Notes: generated by a model not told the origin, from the letters alone. Positions 1-13,100 are shown, counted from the stretch's first letter. The stretch: DNA of 64,000 bases from Arenicola marina (GCA_964019135.1 OZ025257.1:12365971-12429970); one strand, 5' to 3'. Translations and numbers: made by a program.

Positions 1-682
1 GTTGAGGAAACGCGGATAAGAGAGGTAGTGGGGTAGAGAATGGATAGGTGGGTTTGGGGGAGGGGGCGAGGGTACTTGAAGAATCCCTTAATTGATTCAC
101 GACGAGTTTTCACGGATCCCTCTAGCGGTAAACCCGGGATCGATGCCCGGCTGTTGAAGGAGAAGCGACAGGGGGAAGCGGGGGGGGGGAGTGGGGGAGG
201 GGCTCAGGGGGGGCGTGAGGGGGTGCAGATGTTTGGCGGAGGTGTATATTGTGAAGGATGCGCCAGGGGTGTGGTGGCTACGAGGTGAGAGCGGGATGGG
301 GGGGGGGGGACACTCGTGCGGCAATAAATGCGGCATGTGTTAGCCAGTCAAGTGACCTGTCCCGCATAAAGAACACTCGCGCAATACTTGGAGTGTCCTG
401 CTGTAGAACTTGATTTCCAGAACTCCAGAACTCACTGCTCCAAACGTGCTGGATACAGCTGTGTCCTGGGGATCTGACCCAAGATCGAGCCGGAGATATA
501 GATTTTCAGTTGAAACACATATTTCTGGAAAACAGTACAACCACCCCATGAAATATTATTACGTCAAGGTAACTTCTTAATACGCTGGACAATAAACACG
601 ATACCTGACACAATCACAATCATCTTAATGACACACTCCAAAAAATACGAGCTCTGAATATTATGATCAGATCAGATCAGTC
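1..682. other. Flank without a recognisable gene
   Basis: No conserved coding segment is visible. Positions 180-310 are G-rich with runs of 8-10 G. The rest is unremarkable single-copy-looking sequence. Short open frames here show no family signature. Confidence 0.5.
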
Positions 683-1012
683 TTAAAGCAATGTGTTTCG
701 TAACTTTTATATTATCTCTTCTCTATGTCAAATAAGTATATTCTGTCTGGAATTTAAATCACGAAAGCCTGCGGGCTATCTGAAGAGAAGCAAATTTGTT
801 CACCGGAGCAGAAGTTGGTGGCCGGCTTTATACCCCTGCGCGCCTGTTCGTTGTTCGGTATTTTGTGTGATGTCGACCGCGCGCGATAGATAAACTAGTC
901 CCGCGCACATTTATGTTGAAATTGTTGCTTTACAGACTCAACGAGATATAAAACATATATGCATCATAATTTTGAGATACTTTTAGTCTTGATTCTAAAA
1001 TGTAAAAAAAAG
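683..1012 (+). mobile_element. piggyBac-like TTAA MITE, 3'-truncated copy
   Basis: This stretch is clearly related to 51547-51932: the two share long near-identical blocks, including a GGAGCAGAAGTTGGTGGCCG core and a common right part ending in a short A-run. It begins with TTAAAGCAAT, matching the left end of the complete copy. The right terminal inverted repeat present in the complete copy is missing, so this one is truncated by some tens of bases. It has no coding capacity and would be non-autonomous. Confidence 0.6.
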
Positions 1013-1089
1013 TAGGCTGCTTGGGATGGGAGGTCCACGACCAAAGTATGCGATTCTTAAGAATACTCCCGAAAACTATGCTACCCGAG

Positions 1090-1700
1090 GGCGTAGGGTT
1101 TGAAATGCGGGGTGTGGATAAGGTATTGTTGCATAGTTTGGTGTAGGTGGATAAGATGGGTGGCAGGGCTGGGGGGGATGCATTGGTGTGGGGTGGTAGG
1201 ACGGGGGCGGGGTACAGTCGGACGGTTGGTGCAATGTGGTTGGTGGTGTGGGGTGGCACGTGGGATGTGGGATGTGGAGGGTGATGGTGCGGGGTAGGTT
1301 GGCGAGGCGGTGGGTTATGGAGGGGTTCTGCTGTGTGGTGGCATGGGTGTGGGGTGGGTGTGGATGGCGGGTTTAAGGAGGTGGGTCGGTCTGGGGAAGG
1401 GGTGTGGGGCGGTGGTTGCGGGAAGGGAACTGAGTCCCTTTGTAGCTCTCCTGGCCAGCTACAGACGTCTAAACACTGAAGGGATTTGTCACTAAGCAGG
1501 TTCATGGGGATGTCTAAATATTTAGCGCTTCGTCCCTCCTGAACGGGAGAGAAGGAAACAGGAGGGTGTGTGGGGAGGAGACTGGGGGTTGGGGGGGGAG
1601 GAAGAATATTTTTGGAGGTGAGATCAACCCGTAGTCAGGATGAGGGTGTGGGGATAGGAGAGGGGGGTGAGGGGAGAGGGGGGGGGGTCAAGTTCGGCAA
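1090..1700. repeat. GT/G-rich low-complexity tract
   Basis: The plus strand is strongly G- and GT-biased (GGGTGTGG, GGTGGG and GGGGGG runs), with the complement C/A-rich. Open frames on both strands are products of composition (Pro/His-rich on minus, Gly/Trp-rich on plus). No ordered repeat unit is evident. Confidence 0.5.
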
Positions 1701-1924
1701 GGTGTGACTTGTATGGTAGCCCTTAAGGGCTGACTGAAACCATTAGCGACTGTGACAAATGAGCTCTCGAGAAGTTGACACCTGATAAAAAAGATGGCTG
1801 ATTTATGTGGATGCCACAACCAGTTTCCGGTGTCGCTATCCCCAATCCGTGTCCCTATCCTGGTCGGCAAATCCCCATCACATAGTCCTGATTAGTATGT
1901 TCCGGTTGTGAAATCCGGATAATT

Positions 1925-4330
1925 TCCGATCTAGTCCCGAACGCCCTGTCCCTATCGCCAAGTCCCGATCCCCAAATCCCGATGGCCAATTCCCGATGGC
2001 CAATTCCCGATCGCCAATTCCCGATCGCCAAGTTCCGATCGCCAATTCCCGATCCCCAAATCCCGATCCCCAAATCCCGATGGCCAATTCCCGATGGTCA
2101 AGTCCCGATCGTCCATTCCCGATCGCCAAGTCCCGATCGCCAAGTCTCGATCGCCAATTCCCGCTTGCCAAGTCCGGATTGACAAGTCCGGATGTACAAG
2201 TCCGGATTGCCAAATCCCGATTGCCAAGTCCCAATCAACAAGTCCCAATCAACAAGTCCCGATTGCCAAGTCCCGATTGCCAAGTCCCGATTGCCAAGTC
2301 CCGATTGCCAAGTCCCGATTGCCAAGTCCCGATTGCCAAGCCCCGATTGCCAAGTCCGGATTGCCAAGTCCCGATTTCCAAGTCCGAAATGCCATATCCG
2401 GATTGTCAAGTCCCGATTGCCAAGTCCCGATTGCCAAGTCCCGATTGTCAAGTCCCGATAACCAAGTCCCGATCCCCAAATCCCGATGGCCAATTCCCGA
2501 TGGCCAATTCCCGATCGCCAATTCCCGATCGCCAAGTTCCGATCGCCAATTCCCGATCCCCAAATCCCGATCCCCAAATCCCGATGGCCAATTCCCGATG
2601 GTCAAGTCCCGATCGTCCATTCCCGATCGCCAAGTCCCGATAACCAAGTCCCAATCACCAAATCCTGATCGCCAAGTTCCAATCACCAAGTCTCGATTGT
2701 CAAGTCCCGATTGCCAAATCCTGATTGCCAAATCCCGATTGCCAAGTCTCGATTGCCAAGTCCGGATTGTCAAGTCCCGACTGCCAAGTCTTGATCACTA
2801 AGTCCCAATCACCAAGACCCAATTGTCCGGAATGTCAAGTCAGTAGTCAAGTACTGATCGCCAAGTCCCGATGGCCAATTCTCGATCGTCAAGGCCCGAT
2901 CTCCAAATCCTGATCGCCAATTCCCGCTTGCCAAGTCCGGATTGCCAAGTCCGGATTGCCACGTCCGGATTGCCAAGTCCGGATTGAAAAGTCCGGGTTG
3001 CAAAGTCCGGATTGACACGTCCGGATTGTCAAGTCCGGATTGTCAAATCCCGATTGCCAAGTACGGACTGCCCAGTCCCAATGAACAAGTCCCGATTGCC
3101 AAGTCCCGATTGCCAAGTCCCGATTGCCAAGTCCCGATTGCCAAGTCCCGATTGCCAAGTCCCGATTGCCAAGTCCGAAATGCCAAGTCCGGATTGTCAA
3201 GTCTGAAATGCCAAGTCCGGATTGTCAAGTCGCGATTGCCAAGTCCCGATTGTCAAGTCCCGATTGCCAAGTCCCAATCACCAAGACCCGATTGTCAAGT
3301 CCCGATTGCCAAATCCCGATTGCCAAGTCCCGATTGCCAAATCCGGATTGTCAAGTCCCGACTTCCAAGTTCTGATCACTAAGTCCCAATCACCAAGTCC
3401 CGATTTCCAAGTCCGGATTGTCAAGTCCACATTGCCAAGTCCCAATCGCCAAGACCCGATCGTCAAGTCCTGATTGCCAGGTCTCGATTGCCAAGTACTG
3501 ATCGCCAAATCGGGGTCGCCAAGTCCCGATCGCCAAATCCCGATCGCCAAATCCCGATCTCCAAGTCCCGATCTCAATTCTCGATCGCCAAATCCCGATC
3601 GCCAAGTCCCGATCGCCAAGTCCCGATCGCCAAGTCCCGATCGCCAAGTCCTGATCTCCAAGTCCCGATCGCCAAGTCCCGATCCCCAAGTCCCGATCGC
3701 CAAATCCCGATCGCCAAGTCCCGATCGCCAAGTCCTGATCTCCAAGTCCCGAATGCCAAGTCCGTATTGCCAGGTCCGTATTGTCAAGTCCCAATTACCA
3801 AGTCCCGATCGCCAAATCCCGATCGCCAAGTCCCGATCCCAAGTCCCGATCGCCAAATCCCGATCGCCAAGTCCCGATCCCCAAGTCCCGATCGCCAAGT
3901 CCCAATCCCCAAGTCCCGATCGCCAAGTCCCGATCGCCAAATCCCGATCGCCAAGTCTCGATCCCCAAGTCCCGATCGCCAAGTCCCGATCTCAAGTCCC
4001 GATTGCCAAGTCCGTATTGTCAAGTCCCAATTACCAAGTCCCGATCCTCAAGTCCCGATCGCCAAGTCCTGATCGCCAAGTTCCGATCGCCAAGTTCCGA
4101 TTGCCAACTCCAGATTGTCCCGTCCCAATTACCAAGTCCCGATCCCAAGTCCGATCGCCAAGTCCCGATCGTCACGTCCCCTTCGCCAATTCCCGATCCG
4201 CAAGTCCTGATCGCCAGGTCCCGATCGCCAATTCCCGATCGCCAAGTCACGATTGCCAAGTCCCGATCGCCAAATCCCAATTACCAAATCCAAATTACCA
4301 ACTTCTCATCGCCAAGTTCTGCTCGCCCAT
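1925..4330. repeat. 14-bp satellite array (GCCAAGTCCCGATC-type)
   Basis: About 2.4 kb of head-to-tail 14-bp units, roughly 170 copies, of consensus CCAAGTCCCGATCG with variants GATTG, AATTC and GATCC. Blocks of one variant alternate: GATCG predominates at 3490-4230 and GATTG at 2220-2460 and 3040-3360. A 130-bp block at about 1983-2112 recurs nearly identically at about 2483-2612, giving a higher-order repeat of 500 bp. Multi-frame open frames across it are repeat artefacts. Confidence 0.95.
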
Positions 4331-4435
4331 CTCCTGAGCTGTAAGTTCCGAGTGCTGAGGGTTCAACCACTCCGTCGCCAGATAAAAAAAACAAAAAAAA
4401 CACGTAACGCCGAAACAAAAGCGCTTCGGCCACAG

Positions 4436-4505
4436 CAAATTCGGACGTGGCAGGTCTGGCCACAGCAGGTCCGGACATGGCAAGTCTGGCCACAGCGCGT
4501 ACGGC
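4436..4505. repeat. Short degenerate tandem repeat (GGCCACAGC type)
   Basis: Four to five copies of a 14-16-bp motif containing GTCTGGCCACAGC/GTCCGGACATGGC. It lies just beyond the end of the 14-bp satellite and may be an older relative of it. Confidence 0.5.
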
Positions 4506-4671
4506 CGGAACGCTTCCTTGTAGTATGAGTACTAGAATGATATGAAAAGTATAATTATTTTATGTAAAGTTACTTATAGAGCTGTTTTTTTCTATATTTG
4601 AATGTCGATTTAACAAACTATAAACACCTACCATATGCCGCCCCAAGTATCTGCCAATGACTTAAAACACT

Positions 4672-4790
4672 CCAATCTATCAGAGCGTTCATCAGGACGT
4701 CCATCAGGACGTCGATCAGAACGTCCATCAGAACGTATATCAAAACGTCCATCAGGACGTCTATCAGAACATTTGCCAGAACATCCATCT
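4672..4790. repeat. 10-bp tandem repeat (ATCAGAACGT type)
   Basis: About 12 copies of a decamer with consensus CATCAGGACG/TATCAGAACG. The open frame across it (Ser-Glu-Arg-Pro repeats) is a consequence of the repeat. Confidence 0.8.
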
Positions 4791-4799
4791 CTAAATAGC

Positions 4800-6480
4800 A
4801 ATCCTCAAATGTATCGGAATAGGAACAGGAATTTATTCAAGAAAGAAGCAAATTGAGGAAACTCACGGGAACAAAAAGTCTTTTCTCGCATATCATTTGT
4901 TTTCCCTTTCAGTTCACGAAGGGCACTAGATCTACACTCCAGGCAAGCTTCCCGCACGGTGGCGCTACGCAAGCTGAGCCCTAGCGGAGTGATTCGAAGG
5001 CAGAGAGAGAGAGTGCACTCTGTGGTGTCATTCACAGCTGCTCGAAGACAACGCAGAGGAAGGACAGATTGTCACGCAACTAAAACACACAACAATGAAT
5101 GAAACAGCGTTACGGAAGCCGCCAAAAGCCTGGCTCCTTGCCGAACCCACTCCACTCCAGCAGGGAACCGGCTCCGTCCACTTGGCCACGTAGTGGTGGC
5201 GAGCGTTGCATGACGGGAAGGTCGTGGAGTCACGTGGCATATCGACACCCTAGCCATGAGGTGGTAGGTTCTGGAAGGTAACGGGCGCGGCGTTACCCAT
5301 TTGCCTTTGCGATCAGACCAACCTGTTACACACTTGCAAACAGAGCTACCGTCTCACCTCTCGAGTCGTGTTTACCTCCAACTTCAGCCCACGTGGCGGA
5401 CTGGGCATAAATGAACCTTCGGGGAGGACCTGCGGGACCGACCGACTTCTAACACTCTAGGTTTTATCAAGATTTCACCCCAGGAGATGTGTACAGTTAG
5501 GGCCGAGAAAGGACTTTCATTGTTGTGTCCTAAGTCTATTTGGAGCGACAACGTTTTTTATTTCCAATTTATGCGGTAATGTGCTCCTTTTCTACCAAAG
5601 CGTTAAAAAGTTATTTGCAGAAACTGCATCGCTTGCTAAACAATATCTTCAAATAAATAACTGTTTTGCTTAATACTTGACTTTCTTACTCCAACTATCA
5701 ACATGTCGGCGTTTAACTTGTTCCGCGGCAGTGATCCCTGAAATAATCACCGTGTTTTCCCCTTTTTAACAAAGACATTTTTCTCGGCATAAAAAAAGAC
5801 CATCTACAAAGTCAAAATCGCATTGATTGAAGTCATCGCCTCTCAGAAGCTTTAAGAAAGGAATCGATCAGTAAACAAAGTTTGCATGTTGCCTCCTTCA
5901 TCATCCCATCTCATCGAAACCAATAGCTAGATGTTCAACTTGAGAGACGGAATGACATGACTAAAATATCTGCTTCTACTTAGTTTGCCCCATGCACCAT
6001 TAGGTCAATAGACCCTGTTTATCTAAGCAAATCAACCGCAGAAGAAACGGTTCATTAAGAACCATTGCTCGGTTAGTTTTGCTGTTTGCGGTGTTTGATG
6101 TGTTATCATCTGTGGCCAGGAAGGGCTTTTTACATCAATCGGTAGATCGTATTGTTACATAATGAGGCCACAGCTGAAATATTATAGGAAAATAAGAGAA
6201 ATTATAATTTCAATCACTAGGTTGATCGCACGGGGGCCGAGCTTTCTTACGTTTTTTACTTATAAAAAACCAAAGAAGAACTAGACAGTTGTGTTCATGC
6301 ATGTGTTGCATTGCTCGGTAAATACGTGGTATTTAACTTAGTGAATTATCAAAGGTTGGGCTGTTTCCTTTGTAAGTGGACATACGTACGGAGGCAGCAA
6401 GCTGGTCAGTCGCAGTCCTCCTTCAAGCCCCCCAAATCGATGAGCACGCAGGGCATGTGTTGTCGTCATAATTCTTACAT
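4800..6480. other. Intergenic stretch, nothing recognised
   Basis: No conserved protein segment, RNA gene or transposon terminus was recognised. The part around 5010-5300 is more GC-rich and contains a GCATGACGGGAAG motif, but no gene start could be supported beside it. Confidence 0.4.
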
Positions 6481-6484
6481 GCGT

Positions 6485-7252
6485 TCGTGTTTTGTCGACA
6501 TACCTGGTACAAGTGTCGGGTTTTGTCGACATACCTGATAAAAGGGTTGCGTTTTGTCAACATACATTGTGCAATGGTGGTGCCTTGTCGAGTTATCGGG
6601 TGCAATGGTGGTGCGCGTTTTGTCGACATACCTGGTACCATGGTCGTGTTTTGTCGACATACCTGGTACCATGGTCGTGTTTTGTCGACATATTTGGTAC
6701 AAGGGTCGGGTTTTATCGACATACCTGGTAAAATGGTGGTGTTTTGTCGACATACCTTATACAAGGGTCGTGTTTTGTCGATATATTTGGTACAAATGTG
6801 AAGTTTGGTCGACCTACCTGGTACAAGGGTCGTGTTTTGTCGACATACCTGGTACAAGGGTCGTGTTTTGTCGACATACCTGGTACAAGGGTCGTGTTTT
6901 GTCGACATATTTGGTATAAGGGTCGTGTTTTGTCGACATACCTGGTACAAGGGTCGTGTTTTGTCGACATACCTGGTACAAGGGTCGTGTTTTGTCGACA
7001 TACCTGGTACAAGGGTCGTGTTTTGTCGACATATTTGGTACAAGGGTCGTGTCTTGTCGACATACGTGGTACAAGGGCCGTGTTTTGTAGACATACCTGG
7101 TAAAAGGGTCGGGTTTTTTCGACATCCTGATAAAGGGTAGAGTTCTGTCAAAATACCTGGTGCAAGGGTCGGGTTTCGTCGACATTCCTGGTACAAGGGT
7201 CGTGTTTTGTCGACATTCCTGGTACAAGGATCGGGTTTTGTCGCCATACATG
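6485..7252. repeat. 31-bp minisatellite with GTCGAC in each unit
   Basis: About 24 tandem copies of a 31-bp unit of the form ACCTGGTACAAGGGTCGTGT plus TTTGTCGACAT. Most units keep the GTCGAC palindrome. Units near both edges are more diverged than those in the middle (6830-7060), as expected for an array homogenised from the centre. Open frames on both strands are artefacts. Confidence 0.95.
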
Positions 7253-7259
7253 CCACTTA

Positions 7260-9900
7260 TATCCAGTTTTGTCGATATAGTGGTTTCCCAGAACCCAGTT
7301 ACTTATGCCGTTACTTCACTAGACCAGCTCATTGCCGATCTGCTACTCACATCAGCCCCACAGGTTTGTTATAATATTGAACAAGTGTGCTTTTCGAAAT
7401 GTAATGAACCTTCGGTGTCTTCGGCCGCTTTGGTGCCGATGAAGAATAAATTAGCCCCAAGAAACTTTCCGGAACAGTGAAAACAGGGTTTGATGAAACA
7501 TTCTTCAGATTAAAATGCCAGGATTCGTTCTCACGACCTGTTGCTGTCATCTGGCTTACCAGTGGGGAGAGGAGCCAGCCGCGTCCAACCTTTCCAAAGA
7601 CGCCAGTGATGAGAGTCTGGAAGGGCCGAGGGCCCAGTGTCCAGTATCGTTTTTCCAAATTACTAGTGTCGAATGTCAATTTTTCAGATCCAGTGTGAGA
7701 ATTTGGGGGTCAATGTCGAATGCCGATGTTTCAAATATGCCTGAGTCGCGTTTCGCCATTTACCCTTTCCAGACCCCTAATGACGTAAATCGTTCGAACG
7801 ATGCATTAATTGTAAAGTTTCCACATCGAGAGTGAGTGACAAAGTACCAGTAATCCGACCAGAATAAAAAAACACCTGAGGCTTTTACCTGTATAAATCC
7901 TTGCGATCCTACTCCGGTCACCATGTTAAAATATAGAATACAAAGAAAAGACAGGGGGTAAAATCTGCTTGAATACACTTTATTACGATTCGACAAAGCT
8001 CCACTACTAGCTGGCTGAGGATAGGTCTGGTCAGACCTGTCCAGTCAGCCGCACTATTATGTACAACACTCGGTCAGACTGCTCCTCCGGGGCCGCACAG
8101 TGCACACACAACATCAACCACATTCGCCAGGCGGCGCCACCGTAGCGGCGTTCGCCTCGTTCTCCATCCAGTCGCCAGATGGCGGGTCATACACTCTCTA
8201 GAAAATCGTCCCAGATGTACATGGCATATGGCGATATACATCTCATATATATATGAATGACTTTGTCTCTTCTCTGGTTGAAATATACATATCCTTTGTT
8301 ACGTCACAACGATCAAAATGACAAAACAATAACCACCAGTGTAGGACAATGACCAGATATATAGCGTGTTGGATCAAATATAATGCAAATATAATCTCTA
8401 TTTTTTTTTAAACCTTTTTTGTTTAGCCGAATGTACCAGTGTGCAACAAACGAACATAGTTGTCAAAAATAAAAATGCCGGAAACACGATCGAACGATGA
8501 CCAACTGCACACGATGCGAATCTCGGAACTTAAGGAACGTTTTTCAAGTGTGTTACCAATGAATAATGCATGAGAATACGATTGACAATGTGGGCGGGGC
8601 GATTTAGTGTCAGCCACCTGACGTCACTGCTTACGTCACACGGTTGCACCAATCAGAGACAGCCAGAACCGGGGGGCGGGGGCACAAAGCATACTACAGT
8701 AAATGATCTGGTGTAAACCACGCCAAAGTCGCAATGCAAACGGCAAAATGTATAAACTTTTCTATTGAAGCTTGCCTTTAAATATACAAGGAAGGCGTAT
8801 TATGTACAATACAAATCATAATGAAGCGAAATACGTAAAACGCACTGAGACAACTTTCTCCTTGGGTTTCAGAGTCTTAAGCAGCGCTCATAGCACATCA
8901 AATGATAGTGAGAAAAAAAAAATTGCCTGTCTAACAAATAAGTTACTCCGATGGCCAGATTGAGTCGTGTCATCATCAGACACTGACTCAACAACAGTGG
9001 TGATAACGTCTACAGTGGCCTTCGCGACCACGTGCCAATTATCACACGAATAGTTGGGTGACAGCACTGACAACTCTCGTCACTGGTTGGTAAACGGGGT
9101 GCGCCAACAACATTGAACAAATCCAGTGAGCTGTGTGTTGTAGCAAGACTACAACGGTCAATCGAAAAAGAACGGAAGAAAAAAAAACTCGACCAATGAC
9201 AACAACTCAAAGGGCAAACATGCTGAGCAGACGACATTTGAAACGAAACAGCGGGTCAGTCGCGTTCGGTGAAATGTGAAAGTCTTCCCATTGCTGGGCG
9301 ATAATAGGGGATTATGGGGCCGGCGTGGTGGGGTAAAGAGAGGCAGGTCAGCCTACCGGACTATGGTGGCCACCGACCACCCCCCCCCCCCTCCCCTCCC
9401 CAACCCCGCCCTATGGCATCGAGGGTGGTATTCCATATCCAGTGTCCCGTGTCGGTGTCGTTGGGGGCAAAGTAACGGGGGTGGCGCGGAGTGGGGGGGA
9501 TGGCACACGGCTCAAGCGAGAAGTCGGCCAGGCATTACCAGGCACTTGGGGGGGGGGGGGGGTGGGGCTGGTAGACCTGGCGTCCGCTCGCTTAGCACCC
9601 CATCAGCCCCACTTCTCCGCGCAGGCGATTCAAGCGCAAGTCCATAATCCATCCAATCACTCCTCTATCGCTATTCAGCGTAGAAAAAACTCCTTCAAAA
9701 TTTACTCAAATGCTTTTCTGTATTTCACAAAACTTATTTTTTCTCTTTTTTTTATCATTATTATTTGTTGATGCTTCCATCTTCTTCTCGTCACCTAGTT
9801 GTAGGTGACTTAGGCGTTGTCTCTCGTCAGTGGTAGTAGTAGTAGTAGTACTTGGTGGCGGGTGTAGTTTGGTCGCTTGGTGACGGGAGGTGGGAGGCCC
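7260..9900. other. CNOT1 3' flank, possible 3' UTR
   Basis: No coding segment recognised. It contains C- and G-homopolymer runs at 9378-9392 and 9548-9561 and an AT-rich tract at 9690-9770. It lies downstream of the CNOT1 stop on the minus strand, and the first canonical AATAAA I find on that strand is at 7979-7984. Part of this region may therefore be 3' UTR. Confidence 0.35.
7979..7984 (-). promoter_or_regulatory. Candidate poly(A) signal for CNOT1
   Basis: Minus-strand AATAAA, followed downstream by a T/C-rich stretch. It is the first canonical hexamer found downstream of the CNOT1 stop, about 2 kb away. A non-canonical signal nearer the stop cannot be excluded. Confidence 0.3.
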
Positions 9901-9901
9901 A

Positions 9902-10070
9902 GGTTACTGGTTACCCTCTCAAAGACTAGGGGTGAGAGGCCCAGGGTTACTGAGCCTCCCCCTCTCAAAGACTAGGGGTGAGAGGCCCAGGGTTACTGGG
10001 TCTCACCCTCCCGGAGACTGGGGGTGAGAGGCCCAGGTTACTGGGTCTCACCCTCCCGGAGACTCGAGGT
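9902..10070. repeat. ~48-bp repeat overlapping the CNOT1 stop codon
   Basis: About 3.5 copies of a unit containing GGGGTGAGAGGCCCAGGGTT, then ACTGGGTCTCACCCTC. The last coding bases of CNOT1 (residues SLREGETQ and the TAA) lie inside the highest-coordinate copy, so the protein's C-terminal tail is partly repeat-derived. Confidence 0.85.
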
Positions 10071-10113
10071 TGTCCGTGCCTGCATGCAGGACTTGGCCAC
10101 AGACTCGAACAAC
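10038..10113 (-). CDS. CNOT1: CNOT1 exon 46 (terminal coding exon)
   Basis: Residues 2626-2650: [11 protein letters not shown] matches the family's last helix, then a short tail ending GETQ and TAA. The acceptor TTACAG precedes GTTGTTC, and the split AA|G codon joins exon 45. The tail after CMQ is unlike vertebrates and partly lies in the 48-bp repeat. Downstream coordinates are UTR or flank. Confidence 0.9.
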
Positions 10114-13100
10114 CTGTAAATAACGTTAAATAAAAGCGTGATAATACAAAATTACATAAAAACAATACATAATTACAGGTCATAGGTCACAATACAGATT
10201 GAACAAAACAAGGTCACACATGTTTGTAAGATATATGGAGTATGTATCATGTGACATGTAACATACCTGATCAAAAGTAATAATAGATACATGTCACAGT
10301 CACAGATCAGACGGATTCATCCTCACTTGGCATAAAAACCGTTCTCAGTTCTAAAACCCTGTAATCACAACGCCATCCAGAAATGTCGTCATAACGTCCC
10401 CACATAACAATCTAGGGTGCAAGGTATCTTTGTGGATTCGAGCGTAGATAACTGATATACAAGTTATAAAGCTGCGATATCGATGGAGGGAAACAATCTG
10501 TCGCATAAAGGACAAGATCAGAATACATATAAATGTACGGGGATCCACCGTAAACGCTGACGCTCAGAGTTCAAGGTCAAGGCCACGTGTGTACTTACTT
10601 CTGAATCTCCGGCGCGCAGTGAACGAACTCGTGGTTCCAGAACTTGAACTGCGGGTTTTTGATGAGTTCGATGAATGTGATGAGGAGACCCCAGGGGTGG
10701 GGCCGGTTGACGATCAGCCGCTCCAGCAGCACTCTGAAACCACGGTGCAAAGAGAGGGGGGAGGGGGAGGGGGTGAGTAACGCTCCGGGTAGCAATACGG
10801 GGAGTACTTGCAGCAAAACTCACACGAGACCGTTATGACACGTAACTGGTGCATTATGACCCAGCTTATTGTACCATTATGACCCAGCTTATTGTAGCAT
10901 TATGACACAGCTTATTGTAGCATTATGACACAGCTTATTGTAGCATTATGACACAGCTTATTGTACCACTATGACACAGCTTATTGTAGCATTATGACAC
11001 AGCTTATTGTAGCATTATGACCCAGCTTATTGTACCATTATGACCCAGCTTATTGTACCATTATGACCCAGCTTATTGTAGCATTATGACACAGCTTATT
11101 GTAGCATTATGACAGCTTATTGTAGCATTATGACACAGCTTATTGTAGCATTATGACACAGCTTATTGTACCATTATGACAGCTTATTGTAGCATTATGA
11201 CACAGCTTATTGTACCATTATGACCCAGCTTATTGTACCATTATGACCCAGCTTATTGTACCACTATGACACAGCTTATTGTACCATTATGACCCAGCTT
11301 ATTGTACCATTATGACCCAGCTTATTGTACCACTATGACACAGCTTATTGTACCATTATGACCCAGCTTATTGTACCATTATGACCCAGCTTATTGTACC
11401 ATTATGACACAGCTTATTGTACCATTATGACACAACTTATTGTACCATTATGACCCAGCTTATTGTACCACTATGACACAGCTTATTGTACCATTATGAC
11501 ACAGCTTATTGTACCATTATGACCCAGCTTATTGTAGCATTATGACACAGCTTATTGTAGCATTATGACACAGCTTATTGTACCATTATGACCCAGCTTA
11601 TTGTACCATTATGACACAGCTTATTGTACCATTATGACACAGCTTATTGTACCACTATGACACAGCTTATTGTACCATTATGACAGCTTATTTCACCGTT
11701 TTGACGCATACCTAGTGAACCGCCCCACGGGACCTCTCAATTCACCATTATGACATTGCCACACGAAGTGTCGCATTACGACACATCCTACTATACACCT
11801 CACCACACCATTATGGTTGTCCACTCACACATTAATAGTGATATTCCCATAATGACAATCATCACAACACTTACGTCTCACCATTATGACACTTATGTGG
11901 TAATCTGATATGTTGACACATCACATCATCACTATGACACGTATGTGGTAATCTGAGATGTTAGGACACATCAATGTGACACGTATGTTGTAATCTGATA
12001 TGTTATGACACATCATTATGACACATATGTTGTAATCTGATATGTTATGACACATCATTATGACACGTATGTTGTAATCTGATATGTTAGGACACATCAT
12101 TATGACACGTACCTGGTGATCTGTTCCTGGATGCACTCAGTGTTGGCCTCGGCGAACAGGTAGAGCAGGGTGCAGCTGAAGTAGTGCGTGTGGCTGTTGG
12201 GGTACCTCAGCTGGTTGGCGATGGCGTTCAGAAACAGGTAGCGACCTGGCGGAGGGGATGGGGGGGGGGGGGAGACACAGACAGACACGGCGCCATTAGA
12301 GGTAGACAACAGATACAGCGTCAGCGGTGGAAGTTAACAATTGTTAACAATTTTATAATACAAACTTCACCTTTTGAAATGTATAGAGTGAACTACACTC
12401 AAAGCACGTGAATGGTTGCCATTTTGCCGTATTTCGCATGTTTTATACAGCGAGATTGGACAAAATATGGAATAATACATCGTACTGAAATAACTACAAA
12501 TAGCGTGAGGGGCTAAGATGTCAAGATGTTAGGGCGCGATTCAGACCCTTCTCCATATCACATCCCAACATCTCGACTCCCCCCAACTTCCCACTTCCAG
12601 TTTACCTCTCCCCACATCACCCCCGTTAGTACCCACCCTCGGTGTCGAGGTCTACGGCCCTCACCCCACCCCACCCCCGCCCTTCCCCACACCCCCGTGC
12701 CTACTCACCCTCGGTGTCGAGGTCGACGGCCCCCCCCCCACCCCCGCTCTTCCCCACACCCCCGTGCCTACTCACCTTCGGTGTCGAGGTCTACGCCCCC
12801 CCACCCCCACCCCCGCCCTTCCCCACACCCCCGTGCCTACTCACCCTCGGTGTCGAGGTCTACGCCCCCCCCACCCCCGCCCTTCCCCACACCCCCGTGC
12901 CTACTCACCCTCGGTGTCGAGGTGTACGCCCCCCACCCCACCCCGCCCTTCCCCACACCCCCGTGCCTACTCACCCTCGGTGTCGAGGTCTACGGCCCCC
13001 CCCCCCCACCCCGCCCTTCCCCACACCCCCGTGCCTACTCACCCTCGGTGTCGAGGTCGACGCCCCCCCCCCCCCACCCCCGTCCTTCCCCACACCCCCG

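Noticed and set aside
930-1505. 191-residue Pro/His-rich minus-strand frame
   Set aside because: Composition artefact of a GT/G-rich tract; no conserved motif.
1878-4344. Many open frames on both strands across the 14-bp satellite (up to 287 residues)
   Set aside because: A 14-bp unit with few stops opens all frames. No signal peptide, domain or start context beyond the repeat.
6423-7256. Open frames of up to 277 residues with Cys/Arg/Gln-Asn-Thr repeats
   Set aside because: Translation of the 31-bp minisatellite.
7980-8290. Possible transposon or LTR-type terminus
   Set aside because: No paired terminal repeat, primer site or coding remnant could be found, so nothing is called.
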